Positions 31,140 through 41,234 of a stretch of DNA of 64,000 bases are shown one piece after another (positions within the stretch are counted from its first letter, which is position 1; every line of letters starts with the position of its first letter). The DNA is taken from assembly GCA_016110215.1 (NCBI GenBank), contig JADWQD010000006.1, positions 1,240,001-1,304,000 of the forward strand, written 5' to 3'. The DNA is from Capronia americana. Lineage: Eukaryota; Ascomycota; Eurotiomycetes; Chaetothyriales; Herpotrichiellaceae. The notes under the pieces are model-generated. The model searched no databases. It saw only the letters and a list, made by a program, of their open reading frames with translations, and had not been told where the DNA came from. A program made the translations under genes and the position numbers.

Positions 31140-32305
31140 GGTGACTTGTTGACGGGCCGAAACACACGAGGCTTTAGTATGTAGCGGACCGTTCGGGCCT
31201 CCTTCTCTCGTAGTGAGGTATAGTAATTACTGTAGGTGGTCAAGTCACTGGAACCGGTAGAGAGATGCTGCTGCCGCTGCCGCTGCCGGTGGAGCCTGAA
31301 CCTGAGTATGGTGTGCTGGAGATGGAGAGCGTCAAGCCACAGTATCCGTTGGGATTTAGGATAACAGGTGAATCCGTGCCGCGAAGTGACTTGGGTCGAT
31401 ATGTGATGAGTCGAGATGAGATGATTTGAAATGATAAGGGATGCTCTAGATTGAATATACTCATGGAGTGGCCGACTGACTGACTGACTGGCGGAATGAC
31501 TGGTATTCGTCGCAATGGCACACTACATATGTACTATTCACCGATATCGATACCGATATTGATATCGAGATGCATGTCCCGTACAACCAGTATCTCGTCC
31601 TTAAACAGCAGGCAAGGCAGAACAGACCCAGGCCAGAGCAGAGCAGAGCAGCTATTGACGCACGCGTGCGCCTACCAATCCTCAAGTCCTCCAGGACCAT
31701 ACGTATTAACCTTATCCTTATCACATGCATCGTATCGTATCGCGAAGGTCGGAGGGAGGGAAGGCCACAAAAGGCTCGCGGTGGATTTCCCTGGTGTCTC
31801 TTGGATACGAGGAACCAATCGCGATCTCTCCATCTCGTCGTCTAGCTTGGGCCCATTTGTCGTGTTAATGAATGGATGCGCATAACGCAGAAGACCGCCT
31901 TCTCCCCAAGGCTCCAAAAGGTAGGTCCATCCGATGGACAAGCGAGGACGGGGCAAGGCTCTGGGAGATAAGGAGATTTCTGAGCTTCTGAGATTCTGAG
32001 ATTATGAATTCGGGGGTTTTCTCTGGTGGCTGCTGGCGCAAATACATGTTGTTCGCTGTGGGTGGGCGAGTCTATCATTGTCGTGGGATTGGTCATAACG
32101 AAGCTCGACCGTATTCTACCCTAGTGAGTGGTTCCCATATACCACCCATTGCGGCGCTGGAGAGTCTGTATTTTTTACAACTTCATGCTTTGGTCTTAAA
32201 GAGTATACTCAGGTTTGAGAAGCCTTTCATCACGTTAATGCTTTGATCTCAGAGACTACTTAGGTTCGAGAGGCTTTGCACAATTTACTCGGGTTCGAGA
32301 AGCTT
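31140..32305. other. intergenic region with several simple repeats
   Basis: About 1.17 kb between the FMN-binding gene start and the RING gene stop (both minus strand). It contains CTGCCG-type repeats near 31265-31290, a GACT microsatellite at 31474-31490 and a GATATCGATACC-type imperfect palindrome near 31542-31568. A degenerate 3' repeat is listed separately. No gene recognised. Confidence 0.55.
31474..31490. repeat. GACT tetranucleotide repeat
   Basis: Four consecutive GACT units in non-coding DNA. Confidence 0.9.
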
Positions 32306-32315
32306 TCACAATTTC
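32182..32315. repeat. degenerate tandem repeat at 3' end of RING gene
   Basis: A unit of roughly 50 bp occurs twice (about 32182-32235 and 32238-32286), followed by a partial third copy at 32287-32315. The best-kept core is GGTTCGAGAAGCTTTCACAA, with variants GGTTTGAGAAGCCTTTCATC and GGTTCGAGAGGCTTTGCACA. The third copy overlaps the last codons of the RING gene, so the repeat may have arisen by local duplication of the gene's 3' end. Confidence 0.7.
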
Positions 32316-33916
32316 ACCCTCTCTTGGCTTCCACCGCTAGGCCTCCTCATTTGGGGCCTGAAATTTGGACTCGACGCGACAAAACCTGGCGACGGCTGCC
32401 TCTCGGAACTGGACCCTTGCGCCGAAGGATCTGTGCCCTCCGAGACCGAACTTCGAGCCGATGGATCAGGATTGGTGGGGTGAGCCTGAACGGACGGCGT
32501 CCGACCACGCATACCCATTGCTTGTTGTTGTTGGCCTATCCTCTCACGATTAAGCAGCCACTGGACTTGAGATCGGGTGCTGAATAAGGCGGCATTGGTG
32601 TGAGCGAGCTCCTCTTTGATTCGTAGCGTCTCGTTCATCAGCTGCATGGATGTTCGGGCGTCCAGATCGGCTATGTTGCTGGCCATGACGGTGATGTCGT
32701 TTTCCAGGGTGTCGACAGTCCCTCGCAACGATTCGTGCAAGGCGAGCAGATGCTGTTGTGTCTGCGAGATATTGCTAGCCAACGGATCTGGTGAGGGCGT
32801 CAGGGCACGCAAATGTGCTGGCATCAGAAGATCGCGGTGCGAGATGGCCGAGGGGATGTGATCGCGTTCGATCTCCTCGATATCGGACTCGGGAGGAGGA
32901 GACCGGTCGATGTGGTCGATGTGAGGCAGGACACGATCGTTGACAATGTCGCTGATTTTGTCGAAGCCCGTTTCGAGAACCTCGTTGCGGACCTTGACGA
33001 CGGCCAACTGTTCTTGTAGAGACTGCAATAGTCGTGATTGTTTCTTGAGGTGTGGAGCCATTCTCGCTAATGGACAGGACTTCACGTGTTCGTCCAGCTC
33101 ATCGGGCATGAACTCGTCTGTACAGCCGTACTCCTTCCCGGGACAGAGATGGTCCTGCTCGCAGATGTGGCCAGTCACCCCGTTCAGGTAGTCTCTGGCC
33201 GAGATCCTCTGATCGCACTGCTTGCATTTGACGCCAGTGTTGGGACAGTCTTCATCCTTGTGCCTCAGCCATTCGCCCTTGCCCAATTCGATGACGGCGC
33301 CACAATCACACTCGATGTGAGTGGAATGAATGCACTGCTCCGGAACAAAGTTCCTCCTCTTGACCATTTTGCCGCAGCCTGGATCGGGACATTCAAGCCG
33401 CTGATGAGGACACTCCCGCGTGGCGTGTCGTTCGATATAGGCTCGAGGGAGAACCTGTTCACAGTCTTCGTTGGGACAGTTCACCCTGACCTCGTTGCAC
33501 ATATTGATGATGAGGCGGGACGCCTTGCGAGAGACGGCCAGGACGAAAGCTCGACAAGTAGGACACTGGTTGCGCTGACCGCTCTGGCCACCTTCTCGGT
33601 ACTCTTGCAGACACGACTCGCAGAAGGTATGATCGCATTCGAGGACGACCGGATCGACGAACGGCACGTGGCAGATGGGGCACATCAGGTGGGAGTCGTA
33701 GTCTTCGGCATATTCGAGCGAGCGCAAGTCCAAATGGGCGTGCTCGGGCTCCTTAGGACGGTCATGATGGGACTGGCGGGCGGTAGGCGATCTGGGGGGT
33801 GAGACGCGGGGACGAGACCGAGCGAACTCGGCAAAGAGGGTGTTGAATTGCGACTGAAGCGGGACCGGGCTGTCGAGGCCAAAGTCCGAGACGGGGATAT
33901 CGTGGTCGTCATCCAT
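32306..33916 (-). CDS. RING / TRAF-type zinc-finger E3 ubiquitin ligase (536 aa, intronless)
   Basis: Probable E3 ubiquitin ligase with TRAF-like architecture. An acidic, disordered N-terminus is followed by a C3HC4 RING at residues about 79-122, starting CPICHVPFVDP with the core CDHTFCESCLQEY and the final CPTC pair. Several TRAF-type Cys/His zinc fingers occupy about residues 140-285, for example NCPNEDCEQVLPRAYIERH and CDCGAVIELGKGEWLRHKDE. A leucine-rich coiled coil (about 290-330) and a second helical region near 390-450 probably mediate oligomerisation. The C-tail is Ser/Pro/Gln-rich. A MATH/TRAF-C domain is absent, as is usual for fungal members. All metal ligands appear present. The reading frame is complete, from the ATG at 33916 to a stop at 32306. 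Target proteins cannot be inferred from the sequence. Confidence 0.92.
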   Translation of the reverse strand: MDDDHDIPVSDFGLDSPVPLQSQFNTLFAEFARSRPRVSPPRSPTARQSHHDRPKEPEHAHLDLRSLEYAEDYDSHLMCPICHVPFVDPVVLECDHTFCESCLQEYREGGQSGQRNQCPTCRAFVLAVSRKASRLIINMCNEVRVNCPNEDCEQVLPRAYIERHATRECPHQRLECPDPGCGKMVKRRNFVPEQCIHSTHIECDCGAVIELGKGEWLRHKDEDCPNTGVKCKQCDQRISARDYLNGVTGHICEQDHLCPGKEYGCTDEFMPDELDEHVKSCPLARMAPHLKKQSRLLQSLQEQLAVVKVRNEVLETGFDKISDIVNDRVLPHIDHIDRSPPPESDIEEIERDHIPSAISHRDLLMPAHLRALTPSPDPLASNISQTQQHLLALHESLRGTVDTLENDITVMASNIADLDARTSMQLMNETLRIKEELAHTNAALFSTRSQVQWLLNRERIGQQQQAMGMRGRTPSVQAHPTNPDPSARSSVSEGTDPSAQGSSSERQPSPGFVASSPNFRPQMRRPSGGSQERVKL

Positions 33917-34379
33917 TCTGGCGGTCGGTTCTACAACCCAGAGTCAGTGAGTTGCGGAGGAGGAGGAGGAGGAGCATGTTTAAGAAGGGCGCCGGGGACA
34001 AACAGCACATAAAGTCAGGTTGTTGTTTGTCCGAGTCGGAAGTCGACGTGTGGAGAAGACATTCGTCGAGTCGGGGCTCCTCCACGGGCCTCATGCGCTG
34101 TTCCTGGCCGGTGGCTCTCGGGTGCTTGGCGGTGAAAGGTGAGGTGGGTGGGTGGCTGAGACAAACCCGATCCGACCTCACCTGCGCCTCACCCGACCGT
34201 GCCGCTTTTATAACTGCCCTTCGCGCTCAAGCGCTCCACCGTATATCACGGGATTGGAGACCCACAACCAGTGGCGCTAAACTGTCTCCTCTTTAACGCC
34301 AGTCCGAACTCGACAACCCCGGATTCCTCGCCAGCATCAAACACTGTCAACTCCTTGTCTTAAGTACGAAGACACGTTC
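33917..34379. other. RING gene promoter region with GAG repeat
   Basis: About 460 bp upstream of the RING gene. It contains a (GAG)n-type purine run at 33956-33974, close to the start codon and probably in the 5' UTR. No gene recognised. Confidence 0.5.
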
Positions 34380-35085
34380 GACATACTGCTTGGATCACTC
34401 TACTCTCCACCACTCTCGCCATTCCCGTCCTTGTGTTGACGTGGGCTTCGGTCTGGCCACTATCGTGAAGGTTGCCATTTGTCTGACAAGACGGAGGTCG
34501 ACGAGTCTATGGTGACCGGCGAGTTCTTGCCTGTTGAAAAACAACCACGTTCTGCCGTCATCAGAGGCTCCCTTGACGGCTCAGGTGTCATCTTTGTCCG
34601 CCTGATACTTTTCTCTGGCAATAACACGGCTGGCATGATTGTAGCCATGGTAGACGAAGCCAACTTCTCCAAACTCAAGACTTGAGAACTTGTACACATT
34701 GTCGCTGGTTATTCTGTGCTAGCTATCCTTGCACTCACAATTGTAACCTTCGCGATCTGAGTTGCTAGAGGTATCTTCATCCGCCATCAAAACGACAGCC
34801 GTGCAGTGGTGAATGCCGTCACATACGCTGCAGCAATGCTCGCTGGCTGTCCGCCGAGACTCTCCCAGAGGTCCAAGATCTTGTTGCTAAAGGTCTCACT
34901 GTCTTCGTGTTCGCGAATGAATGACCAACCTATCGTTGTCTTCGGTCTCTCTGGCTGCCTCCGCCCAGATTCCCATTCCGTCGTTACTGAACCCCAAAAG
35001 CGTGATTCAGTTATACCCTTAGCTTTTGGTGGGGGAGAGTTATATTGTGTCAGCAAAGCGGAAGGCGGCTTCCCAACCACCAGGT
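34380..35085 (+). pseudogene. decayed copper-transporting P-type ATPase fragment (CCC2/CrpA-like)
   Basis: Relic of a Cu-transporting P1B-ATPase. Pieces in several frames align in the expected order. A membrane segment around 34394-34455 reads TTLAIPVLVLTW, then after a frame change GFGLATIV. Next come the A-domain TGE region DKTEVDESMVTGEFLPVEKQ and GSGVIFVRL (34485-34610), and a following segment AMVDEANFSKLKT. After an in-frame TGA at 34683 the homology continues (ELVHIVAGYSVLAILALTIV), meets a second TGA at 34758, then shows NAVTYAAAML where the CPC ion-binding helix should follow but is corrupted (GCPPRL). Homology then jumps to the P-domain end, IVVFGLSGCLRPDSHSVV (about 34930-34990), so the phosphorylation DKTGT region is deleted. 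The TGES loop itself reads TGEF. It is non-functional and lies next to an intact metallothionein gene, suggesting a lost copper-tolerance partner. Confidence 0.85.
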
Positions 35086-35688
35086 AGATTTGCTTTGCTA
35101 AAATCGGTTCTAAAATCGGTTCTGCTGTTCCTTTGGCCTATTGAGGATACGCTCTTTTGAACTGCTCCGGTTTTGTATGGTGTAGCATGCTCGCCTCCCT
35201 GAAGCTTCCCCAGCTACACCGGCTTTACTCGTGCGTCACACTCCATCACAGCGGCAATGCCTTGAACCACGAATCATGATGAAAAATTCAAGCCCAAAGA
35301 GCGCCAAACTCATGACGAGCTGCTATCATGCGTAAATGACTGCAAAATGATTCGAGGTGAGATACTATGACGTTCATACTCTTGGTTACAAGTGAGCAAG
35401 CCGAAGCGAACGGATGAACAGGAATGTTTGTTGAATAGTTCCGAGGAATGGCTTCACCTGATGGTGGATATGAGATTGGATCTCTCGTCCGCTTTGGAAG
35501 ACGTGTTGACCCGACTTCGAACCCCCCCGCGCAGTACCAAACTTTCCTCCCAACATCTCACATAAACGTGCGACCCAAGTTCAATCATTTCGACGACTTA
35601 TTTCCGTTGTGTGTATCGTCAGTGTGAGCCTCTGTGAAGAAGTCTTCATGCAGAGAGGTAGAATGTAGCAATGGTGGACGAGGAACTT
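35086..35688. other. intergenic: flank of ATPase relic and metallothionein 3' region
   Basis: About 600 bp. It may contain further unrecognisable remains of the ATPase, plus the 3' UTR of the metallothionein gene on the minus strand. A short direct repeat, AAATCGGTTCT, occurs twice at about 35100-35121. Confidence 0.45.
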
Positions 35689-35793
35689 TCAACGTACTCC
35701 ACAGCTCTTACACTGGCAGATCTGCCCGCACGTGCATGACTGTGCTCCAGAGCATGCACACTTCTCACCGCCTGGTCCACAACCACAAGCCAT
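35689..35793 (-). CDS. copper metallothionein (34 aa)
   Basis: Tiny cysteine-rich metal-buffering protein. The 35-codon frame from the ATG at 35793 to TGA at 35689 encodes nine cysteines among 34 residues (positions 3, 5, 12, 14, 20, 22, 26, 28, 31), mostly as Cys-X-Cys pairs: CGC, CAC, CTC and CQC. The spacing CACSGAQSCTC...CQCKSCG closely follows the Neurospora-type copper metallothionein, which is about 25 residues with seven cysteines; this one has an extra N-terminal CGCGPGGE pair. No aromatic residues or histidines are present, as usual for Cu(I)-thiolate clusters. It is expected to be cytosolic and copper-induced. A TATA-like element lies about 155 bp upstream. Its neighbour is a dead copper ATPase, supporting the copper assignment. 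It is too short for most gene-calling length cut-offs. Confidence 0.9.
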   Translation of the reverse strand: MACGCGPGGEKCACSGAQSCTCGQICQCKSCGVR

Positions 35794-36576
35794 CTTGATT
35801 GTAATGTTTTTGAGGCGAAATTTGTTCGAGGCATACTATTGTTGATGAAGCAGTGTTTTGGTCTGTTGCGTCGCGTCTGTGAGTAGTTCCTCGGGATGAT
35901 GTTCCCGGCATCAGGGAAGCGTGGGAAGTCAACGACAGAGGTCATGTTCTTATAAACGGGACCCTTGCGAACATTGTCTATACGTCATAATGAACTCAAT
36001 TATAGCCTCCCTTGTTACTGTAGCCGATACCATAGCTGAATGCACCTGTGAAATGCTTCTCAGAGATTGGGGGTGCATCCTTTACCTCGTCTTGACCTAA
36101 GTTGTACGTCATCCGGGCCTGATCCGTAGTAGCAAACTGACCGGCAGTGGCCTTTACCTGTCAGACGGATAGAAGACACGGTGCTGATAGAACCAAGCTT
36201 TCCCCAGCTATTTCCATGTTGAAGCAATGCTGGACTGGTTGGTGGCCAATTGGAGTACCAAAGGGATGGTCACACCAACCGGCACCGGGCACTGGAATAC
36301 GACTGGCGAGGCTCAACGATGCCGAAAATGTGGCAACTAGATACGGATACGCGACCTCCGGCTGCTCGGCTCCGAAAGCCCTCGCTAGCACAAGCGAAAG
36401 CCAGGGCGAGGCCTTTGACGATGGATGATACGTGCCGCCTATTCAAGGCCGGGGAAAATTACCAGCCGGTATCGAAGATGAAATGACACGGCCCTTAGGA
36501 TGCGGAAGGTTTGCAATGGTGTGGGCAGTGTGGTACGGATACCTTGGCCTCTCACCCAAGAGTTGTCAAGAACCAT
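35794..36576. other. metallothionein promoter region and P450 3' flank
   Basis: About 780 bp between a minus-strand start and a minus-strand stop. It contains the putative TATA element listed separately. I could not identify a confident copper-response element by eye. Confidence 0.45.
35949..35954 (-). promoter_or_regulatory. TATA-like box of the metallothionein gene
   Basis: The minus strand reads GTTTATAAGAAC, about 155 bp upstream of the metallothionein ATG. Metallothionein genes are usually strongly inducible and TATA-containing. The distance implies a long 5' UTR or a 5'-UTR intron, so this is tentative. Confidence 0.35.
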
Positions 36577-38112
36577 TTAGGCCCGGTGGAGCCCCACATA
36601 AGTATTCCTGGGCGCGCTGGTCAGGCTGTATTGATGCCACGGCTCGTCGCTCGAGTCCATCTTCTCACACCTGTCGAACTTCTGCAGAAGGCGGGTGATG
36701 ACATAGCCAGCCTCGGTCAAGGCAAACTGCTGGCCCAGGCAGACTCGTGGCCCGCCGTTGAAGGGCAGGAATTCCCAGCCAGTCTTTCGACCCTCCCATC
36801 GCGCAGGATTGAATTCTTCAGCATCTTCACCCCAGAGATCCTTCCGGCGATGCATCACGTAGGTGGAATACGCAACCGCCTGACCCTTCTTGACAAAGAC
36901 GGGCGCTGTTCCGTCGACTCCTCCACCTCGTGGTAGCGTTGTCTCTTTCGTGGCCTGTCGAGAGTTGAGTGGCACCGGCGGGTATAGTCTCAGCACCTCA
37001 GCCATGACGTGCTGAAGGTAAGAGCATGATTTGAGTCCGGAGAATGTGATGGCTTTCTCCTCCCCATTGCCAAAGTCCCGGAGGATGGCAGCCCTCAACT
37101 TCGCAAAGACGTGTGGGTGACGAGCGAGACACCAGAAGGTCCAGCCCAGAAGACCTGCCGTCGTGTCTCTCCCAGCCAGCAGGATATTGAGAAGCTGGCT
37201 CCGTACTTCGATACGGTCTTGAGTGACGTCGAGGATTTGCTCGAGAAAGATGTATCTGTCATCGGCTTTCTTCGTGCCCGACGCTTTCCTGGCCAGGGTC
37301 TTTTCGATGCAGAAATCCGCAAACTTGTGGATCTCCCGGCAGTCCTCACGGAAGGAACTGGGAGAGTAAAGCCAGAAGAAGCCTTCGAGACGGGCACGCA
37401 TGCCGAGCACCCTTGTGGCCCGATCGAATCTAGCCGCGACCCCGGCCCATCGTGGCCTCTCGGACTCCCGAATCTGATTGTCAAAGCTGGCCCGCTGAGA
37501 TTGAAGGCTTTCGCCGAAGAGAAACTCGGTGGCGGAGTCCATGGTATAGCGAAAGAAGATCGGGGCCAGGTCTAAGCGCTGAGTCCAGCCCGTAGCAGCG
37601 TCGACGTGGAGGTGGAGGAACATGTTCTGAACATGGCGCTCTTCCAACTCCAGCTCGGCAACTTGGTTGCGCGAAAACTGGGGCCGCAACAACGCCCTTG
37701 CGTGCTCCCATCCATGTCCGTCGAGGGTGAAGATCCCGTCTCCAAGCAGCGGATAGAAGTTCTTTCGACGTCTTGGTCCGAGCTCAAAGTCTTTGAATTG
37801 CAACGCAAGAACTGCCTGCACGTTCTTCGGATCTGAAGTGACAATGTTCTTGGTGCCTAGAAGACTTTCGACAAAGGTTGAGTGCCCGGTCTCCTGGGAT
37901 GTCTTGACCAGCTGCTGAGGAACTCGGTTCTCTTTGTCAGCCTTGAACATGTTCCAGACGAAATCAATCCCAAGCGGCAGCTTGTCGAGCCTTTGGTACG
38001 GCGATTTGCAGCCTAGTGCTGCCGCGCGTCTTGCTTGACGCCACGACGTGATCAGAGCATGGACAGTGTACAACACAGCACCGGCGGCGCAGAACACGAT
38101 TAATACGTCCAT
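36577..38112 (-). CDS. cytochrome P450, CYP52-like (511 aa)
   Basis: Microsomal haem-thiolate monooxygenase resembling the CYP52 group, whose members omega-hydroxylate alkanes and fatty acids. The start MDVLIVFCAAGAVLYTVHAL at 38112 opens directly with the ER anchor helix, although the frame stays open further upstream. Key motifs are the I-helix AGRDTTAG near residue 315, the ExxR helix EVLRLYPPVPLN near 375, the PERF-equivalent FNPARW near 435, and the haem loop FLPFNGGPRVCLGQQFAL with the axial cysteine near residue 458. The length matches the family. No introns. All catalytic motifs are intact, so it should be active. Substrate choice (alkane, fatty acid or other) cannot be read from the sequence. 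A P450 reductase partner is not nearby. It is adjacent to the metallothionein on one side and a broken transporter on the other. Confidence 0.92.
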   Translation of the reverse strand: MDVLIVFCAAGAVLYTVHALITSWRQARRAAALGCKSPYQRLDKLPLGIDFVWNMFKADKENRVPQQLVKTSQETGHSTFVESLLGTKNIVTSDPKNVQAVLALQFKDFELGPRRRKNFYPLLGDGIFTLDGHGWEHARALLRPQFSRNQVAELELEERHVQNMFLHLHVDAATGWTQRLDLAPIFFRYTMDSATEFLFGESLQSQRASFDNQIRESERPRWAGVAARFDRATRVLGMRARLEGFFWLYSPSSFREDCREIHKFADFCIEKTLARKASGTKKADDRYIFLEQILDVTQDRIEVRSQLLNILLAGRDTTAGLLGWTFWCLARHPHVFAKLRAAILRDFGNGEEKAITFSGLKSCSYLQHVMAEVLRLYPPVPLNSRQATKETTLPRGGGVDGTAPVFVKKGQAVAYSTYVMHRRKDLWGEDAEEFNPARWEGRKTGWEFLPFNGGPRVCLGQQFALTEAGYVITRLLQKFDRCEKMDSSDEPWHQYSLTSAPRNTYVGLHRA

Positions 38113-39055
38113 AGGGCTTGACTGGTAGTCGAGGCAGGAGGCTGGAAGCTGAAGGAAGAGAACACTCGCCACATGTTTCCGTTCAGATGTGAGATACATA
38201 TACTGAACTTTCGGCTGTGCAATGTACAGCCTAAGATGGGCCGGGGTCGTACGCAACACTCAACAAGCAACAGAGACAGCGAATGAATACGAAATACGAA
38301 ATACCAATCCGAGGTGTGGTCATCAAGGTGGGTCATACACGAACGAGGAACGGCAGTGCAATCTTCCAGGTTTTGCGAATCTAATGCTGCGTCTTTCACA
38401 CTTCGTCTTCTGCTTCATAATCCTGCCATTGTCGCTCGTTGTCTAGGAAGTGTCCGAGGCTGAGATCCCACCCATGTTAGCTATTGCAGAAGGAGGCATG
38501 CCTACGAAATCGCCCTCCAGCGGTCCTCGGCAAAGAAGCATCCCTACTAGGGCTAGAGGAGGGATCAAAATACCTTCTAACCTGCAAGAGCAGCGATTGC
38601 CAACAAATACCAGAAGGGAGCCTTATCATCAGAGGAACCAGGCTCCTAATCCGTCGTGTCCGTTGGCCTCAACCGAAGCAACTGGTGGACCGTGGACCGT
38701 GCCTGTGCATAGTGCTGCTTCGGAGCCGACAGGGTCTGCCATTCTTCCCCCGCCGCGGGGGAGATACAAGTGGGGATGTGTTATCGTTGACAAGAAGCCA
38801 TCGGGGCAGGTCTGCTCAAAGGACAATGACATGAACCGTCAGTATATGTTTAATCTATCTGAGACGACGAGCTAGCTTATCATCCAGAACCGAGCCGTCC
38901 AATACTTGCGGTTGGTCTCACTGTAAGCATCACCAACACTCAACATGAACATATACCTGGGGCTTCGTTCCCTGCATCCAAGGCTCTGGACCAACCCATG
39001 GGGCCCAAATACAACTTCACAGAGCAACAAGGTCACCTGTCAAACATATCCAGCC
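38113..39055. other. intergenic, nothing recognised
   Basis: About 940 bp between the divergent P450 and the transporter remnant. I looked here for the missing N-terminal membrane helices of the transporter and found no hydrophobic frame that could supply them. Confidence 0.5.
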
Positions 39056-40425
39056 ATGACTACCACGGAAGATCCACCAGCAACGGCGGTCGAGACAACA
39101 GAAGCAGAGACAGGGCTCGCGCCTGGACAGCAGTTGCCGTTTCTGCGCCGCAACAAGTAAACCCTGAATCTCACTTCGGTAGCGTACATGGCCAGCTCGT
39201 ATCCCGAGGAGAAGGACAAAGGTATGTGGAGGGCAGCCCAATGGACTGGAAACCTCCTCGGCGCGACCCTTGGCAGTTGCATAGCACTTGGGTACGCGTC
39301 CTCCCACGGATCTTTTCGGTGGTATGTCTAGATTACCAGAACTAATGAGATGCGGACGTGCAGAATCAACTGGAACGGTGAGTGACCAGAGCCAACTGGG
39401 GTCGTATGCAGCACCACTAACGCCACTGGTACAGCCAAATCGACAGGCGTTCCCCATTCTGTCTACCTAACTTTTGTCATCCTATCGAGCTGTTCTCTGG
39501 TCTTTGGCTTGATGATTCTTCTCCCGGAGAGGCTCATTCGATCCGACGGAACCCACATCGCCAAATTTCAAACCATCTCGATCAAGGAGTCATTCAAAGG
39601 GACCATCAAGACCTTCGCGGATCCGCGGATCATCATCTTGCTGCCGGTGGCGATCATTCCAGAGATGTTTCTACCTCTGCAAGCATCCATGAACGCATAC
39701 GCCTATAATCTCCGCACTCGCTCGTTGAACAACACTCTGAACAATCTCACCCAGATCCCCACCGTGATTGCGTGCGGAATCCTCCTCGACAACAGGAAGC
39801 TACGGCGTAGGACCAAGGCCTTCACTGCTGTTACCTTGATCATGGTCTGGGTCGTTGGAGCGTACATTGCGCAGACCATCTGGCTTGCCAGTTGGAAATT
39901 CGATCGCCACATCCCAGGGCCTAACATCGATATCAAGGACGCAGCATACCCGGGAGCAGTGATCATCTATCTTTTCTACGGAGGCCAATGGGGCATGTTT
40001 CAGAACACCATTGTCTGGGTCATCGGTTCCATGACCAATGACCCCCACACGCTTGCTCACATGTCAGGGATATTCGTCGGCCGTACGTTGCCCTGTTTCC
40101 ATCCCCTATCACGGAGTGGATTTAACTGACCTGCGGCATACACCTAGTCTTGAGCTCTGGCACCGCAATTTCGTTTGGCTGTGATGCCACCGCACAGCCG
40201 TATATGAACGAAAACACCGCCTTTTTCGCTCTGACCATGCTATGCTGGCCCTGTCTCTTCTATGCCATCTCGAAGTACACGACCGACACCAACTACTTTA
40301 TGGAATCCACCGTGATTGTGCCCATCCATACAAGAAAGGAAATGCACATGGAATTGGAATTGCAAGAGGACAACGTGACAACAGTCGTGGCGGTAGGACA
40401 CGAGCAGATTGATCAAAAGGTGTGA
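39056..40425 (+). pseudogene. UNC-93-like (DUF895) major-facilitator transporter lacking its N-terminal helices
   Basis: The downstream two-thirds of a 12-helix transporter is well preserved. Exons 39188-39318, 39364-39377, 39435-40082 and 40148-40425 give 357 in-frame codons from MASSYPEEKDKG, the conserved loop that normally follows helix 4. About eight membrane helices remain, for example GNLLGATLGSCIALGY, VYLTFVILSSCSLVFGLMIL and AFFALTMLCWPCLFYAI. A typical hydrophilic N-tail (ATG at 39056, MTTTEDPPATAVE to LPFLRRNK) is still present in the same frame. However, it is followed by a TAA at 39158 only 27 bp before the loop. The sequence for helices 1-4 is simply absent, as if an internal deletion joined tail to loop. 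All later introns and codons remain clean, so the loss is recent or a half-transporter is still made. I call it a probable pseudogene; translation from 39188 (356 aa) is the alternative. Confidence 0.6.
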
Positions 40426-41234
40426 TATGATGTGATGGAAGAAGTCCACACCGGTCATCCATCCTCGAAGAACCGTTGAAAGGTCTGCGGCGCTTCTTGT
40501 GGTTATCCATCAAGTCAGTCGGTCTGGCGAGAGCAAGAGCGGCCTTCCCATTGGTTTCGGACCCGTTATATATTCTACTTTTCTCCAAACCCGACGTTCG
40601 TTCCATAGGATAAGTACTTGGACTGGACAAAAATCAAGAAACAAATCCACGGTCCACACACGCGGTTGGTCTGGGTCCTCTTCTCAAGCACAGCCAGCCC
40701 CGGCCCCGGGGGTCCTCGTAATCATCTAGATCCCGCCACGCATCGGAAGGGGTGTTGGCTGCGTACGAAGAGATAACATATGCATCTTTCTCACGACACA
40801 CACGCTATCAACAGCTCCGGATTGTGGTCCTTCCGGACTCTGCTCTATTTATTCGCTATCATGATCCTCTGTCTCACCTGTCTGTCTATCTCTCTTTCCC
40901 CCATCTTAAGGTTTGATGTACATAGTAGTTACCCTATCTATCGTCGGCTCCGGGAGCCGAGACCAACTGCACTTCTTTGACCAGGGACCTACATTAATGC
41001 TCGGTGTATGTATGCTTCATGCTTAAAATAGTTACCCCGGACTGTAAACTTGCCTCGGCAGATGCGTGCGTGCATGGACTTTCTATCTGATCCAGGAATG
41101 GCCCCTACTACGGACCAGATTGTAATAACACATAAATAACCTCCTTGTCCCACACGCTCTGTGAGTGTGGGGAGGGAGGGGCAGAGAGATACACAGAGAG
41201 AGAGACAGAAGAAATTCCCCAATCAGTCGCTATC
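40426..41234. other. intergenic: promoter of the APC permease
   Basis: About 810 bp. It includes a purine-rich run just upstream of the permease ATG (about 41168-41210, GGGAGGGAGGGG then GAGAGAGAGACAG), probably in the 5' UTR. No gene recognised. Confidence 0.5.
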
